64,000 nt of DNA from Syncephalis plumigaleata (lineage: Eukaryota; Zoopagomycota; Zoopagomycetes; Zoopagales; Piptocephalidaceae): positions 1,349,402 through 1,413,401 of the forward strand of contig JAIXMF010000005.1 in assembly GCA_025201365.1 (NCBI GenBank). The letters run 5' to 3'. A program made the position numbers and the translations under genes. The notes beneath the pieces are model-generated. The model saw nothing but the letters and a program-made list of their open reading frames with translations. It ran no database searches and was not told where the DNA came from. Below, piece after piece: positions 62,466-64,000 of the stretch (position 1 is the stretch's first letter; every line of letters begins with the position of its first letter).

Positions 62466-63284
62466 ATGGTGCAGGCTGATCGATCACCTTTATCATCAGT
62501 CCCGAAGTTCACAGAAGAAAATGGGTTTCCTGTGGACCGTTGGTGCAACCTTGGCGAACATGTATGGAAAATTAACGATTACAATGAAGCACAGAAAATA
62601 GTTTGGGCTGTTCAGCGATTAGGAGGATCAGCGGCAGCTTGGCATCAATCCATAAACGCTAGTCCCAAGGCACCTAAGACCTGGGAACAATTTAGAAAGG
62701 ATATCCTCGTACGTTATGGAGGCAATCGATCAGCTTCCATCGCTCGGTTGCAGTCACCTAGCTTGCGGTGGACGGAGAATCCCACTTAGAAGAACATATT
62801 ACCAGGTTCATGGTCATTCGTAGTCGTATCCCCAACGCAGCAGACGAAGAACTCATTGCGGCATTCCGACAAACACTTCCGGTATATTATTTGACTGAGT
62901 CCCTTCGAGCAAACCCTTGCAGTCTTGGTGATACATTCCTCAACACACGCGCCCTTTATTATTCTCGGCAACATTGCAGAAGTGAAACGACTCCAAACAA
63001 ACCAAGAAAGAAAGATAATGGCAATGTCACACCTATGGATATTGATGCGTTGGTTCAAGCACTGAACAGTTTAGAATTCCAGAATAATCGAAACAATAAC
63101 AACCACAGGCGTAATAACAATAGTAGTAATGCGCGACGTTGCTATGCGTGTAACGAACTAGGCCACATTGCGAGAAATTGCTTCCAGAGGAATCGCAACA
63201 ATACCTACAGCATAATCGTCGTAGCAATACAATAACAATAACAATAGCAATCGTCCGCAAAATAGCAATTTAGAAGTAGATTGA
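62466..63284 (+). pseudogene. Gag-like protein with CCHC zinc knuckle, right copy (frameshifted)
   Basis: Counterpart of 13543-14364. The N-terminal half reads from ATG 62466 (MVQADRSPL) and includes the Arg codon that is a stop in the left copy. A 1-nt deletion near 62785 (after RWTEN) shifts the frame; the second frame (LEEHITRF onward) carries the Asn-rich linker and CYACNELGHIARNC. A further indel near 63210 changes the C-terminus. No pol genes or LTRs were recognised around it. Confidence 0.8.
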
Positions 63285-64000
63285 TCAACATAGGAAATGT
63301 ACATACTAGATGTAATGACGTGAACTCGAGAAACGACACTCATTAGTAATGGCTTGCGATACTTCTACTGATGACTGGTTCGTCGTTACATCTCTACCAA
63401 TAAGGATTCCACCTGGTTTGAGCTGGCCCACTCATTCAGGTACGTGCCACTTTAGCGTTACTTACCGTTTCACCTTGATAAACGTATATCAGCGCACACA
63501 TTAATACACTCTGCTGTCTCGACTAATCTCTGACAAATCATTCGTAATAAAATAATCGTAGATGCTAAACTAAAATGAAGTAGAATGTAGCACTATCACT
63601 ATCAATAAAGCATTTATTGCCAATACAGAATAGCGTGCAATCTAAATGGTAATAATGGCGGCGCCCTTTGCACATACTAGATATATCTTTCTCTCTCTTT
63701 TAAACGTTGTCATACCTTATTTTATTATAATACACTATTATGAAACGTTCAAGTAACAAGATCATATATAAGAATAAAATGAAATGAAATACAAGGATAT
63801 GATCAAGTTGGATTATCGAAGTGGTGTTTATCGACATACTAAATTTCAAAATGAATTACAATGAGCATCATCAGTACTTACTTGAATCACCAAATGACGA
63901 TTAACGACGTCATTTTAACAAATAAATAGCGCTCGATTCTACAGCTTGCTTAGCTTCGCTTCTTCCTCGCTTCTTCTTTCTTCTTCTTATCCACTTCTCT
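63285..64000. other. Outer non-coding part of the right C segment
   Basis: Matches 12811-13542 in reverse, ending in the pyrimidine-rich complement of the left GA-rich tract. No gene was recognised; the repeat continues beyond the window. Confidence 0.6.

Larger units (their letters stand above)
46595..64000 (-). repeat. Right arm of the giant inverted duplication (A3-B2-A4-C')
   Basis: This is the reverse complement of the left arm in order and content, continuing beyond the window end. It differs by a tandem duplication in B2, one fewer kinase minisatellite unit, (ATG)n expansion in both A units, and different lesions in gag, gene X and the PUF60 remnants. Confidence 0.88.

Overview
This window looks like nuclear DNA of a fungus, probably an early-diverging lineage with a compact genome. 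The evidence is a canonical chitin synthase, a fungal-type 1-acyl-DHAP reductase, an ML-domain PG/PI-transfer-like protein, and many short introns. The introns are mostly 45-80 nt, with GTAAGT-type donors, CTAAT/CTAAC-like branch sites and TAG/CAG acceptors. Placement below fungi is an inference from style only. No rRNA, tRNA or CRISPR was recognised. Exon structures were built by eye from reading frame and splice signals.

Layout. (1) 1-9.9 kb is a cell-surface gene cluster plus NSE4: a FAS1 (fasciclin) protein running off the left edge, two paralogous single-pass membrane proteins that share a cytosolic FLRxLR tail, one unknown gene, and the SMC5/6 subunit NSE4. (2) 10.2-12.8 kb is repeat debris: a decayed partial copy of the PUF60-tail/B junction, a 453-bp TIR element and a short tandem repeat. 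(3) 12.81-29.98 kb is the left arm of a giant inverted duplication. (4) 30.0-46.6 kb is a single-copy core of nine genes: NKAP-like, an orphan 7TM protein, AYR1-like SDR, GrpE/MGE1, chitin synthase, ML protein, PPP4R2-like, NFU1 and COX11. (5) 46.6-64.0 kb is the right arm, inverted, and it runs off the window end.

Each arm reads, from the outside in: C (a gag-like CCHC gene) - A - B - A. The four A units are about 4.6 kb each. Each carries the 3' end of a mitochondrial-type isoleucyl-tRNA synthetase gene (zinc finger CPRCW...CNRC), a complete small gene 'X' with its own TATA promoter and introns, and the convergent 3' end of a PUF60-like splicing-factor gene (UHM motif GRWF). The two B units are about 6 kb each. 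Each carries an apparently intact FHA-CAMK kinase of about 600 residues with an 8-nt microexon in the catalytic loop, plus further short gene-tail ORFs. The arms are therefore a patchwork of truncated gene 3' ends around two complete genes, X and the kinase, and they have been partly homogenised by conversion-like exchange.

The core genes are ordinary housekeeping genes. Three serve mitochondria (MGE1 protein import and folding, NFU1 Fe-S delivery, COX11 copper delivery to cytochrome oxidase) and two serve the cell wall or membrane (chitin synthase, AYR1-like). The unusual part of the window is the arm architecture and the repeat-borne genes, not the core.
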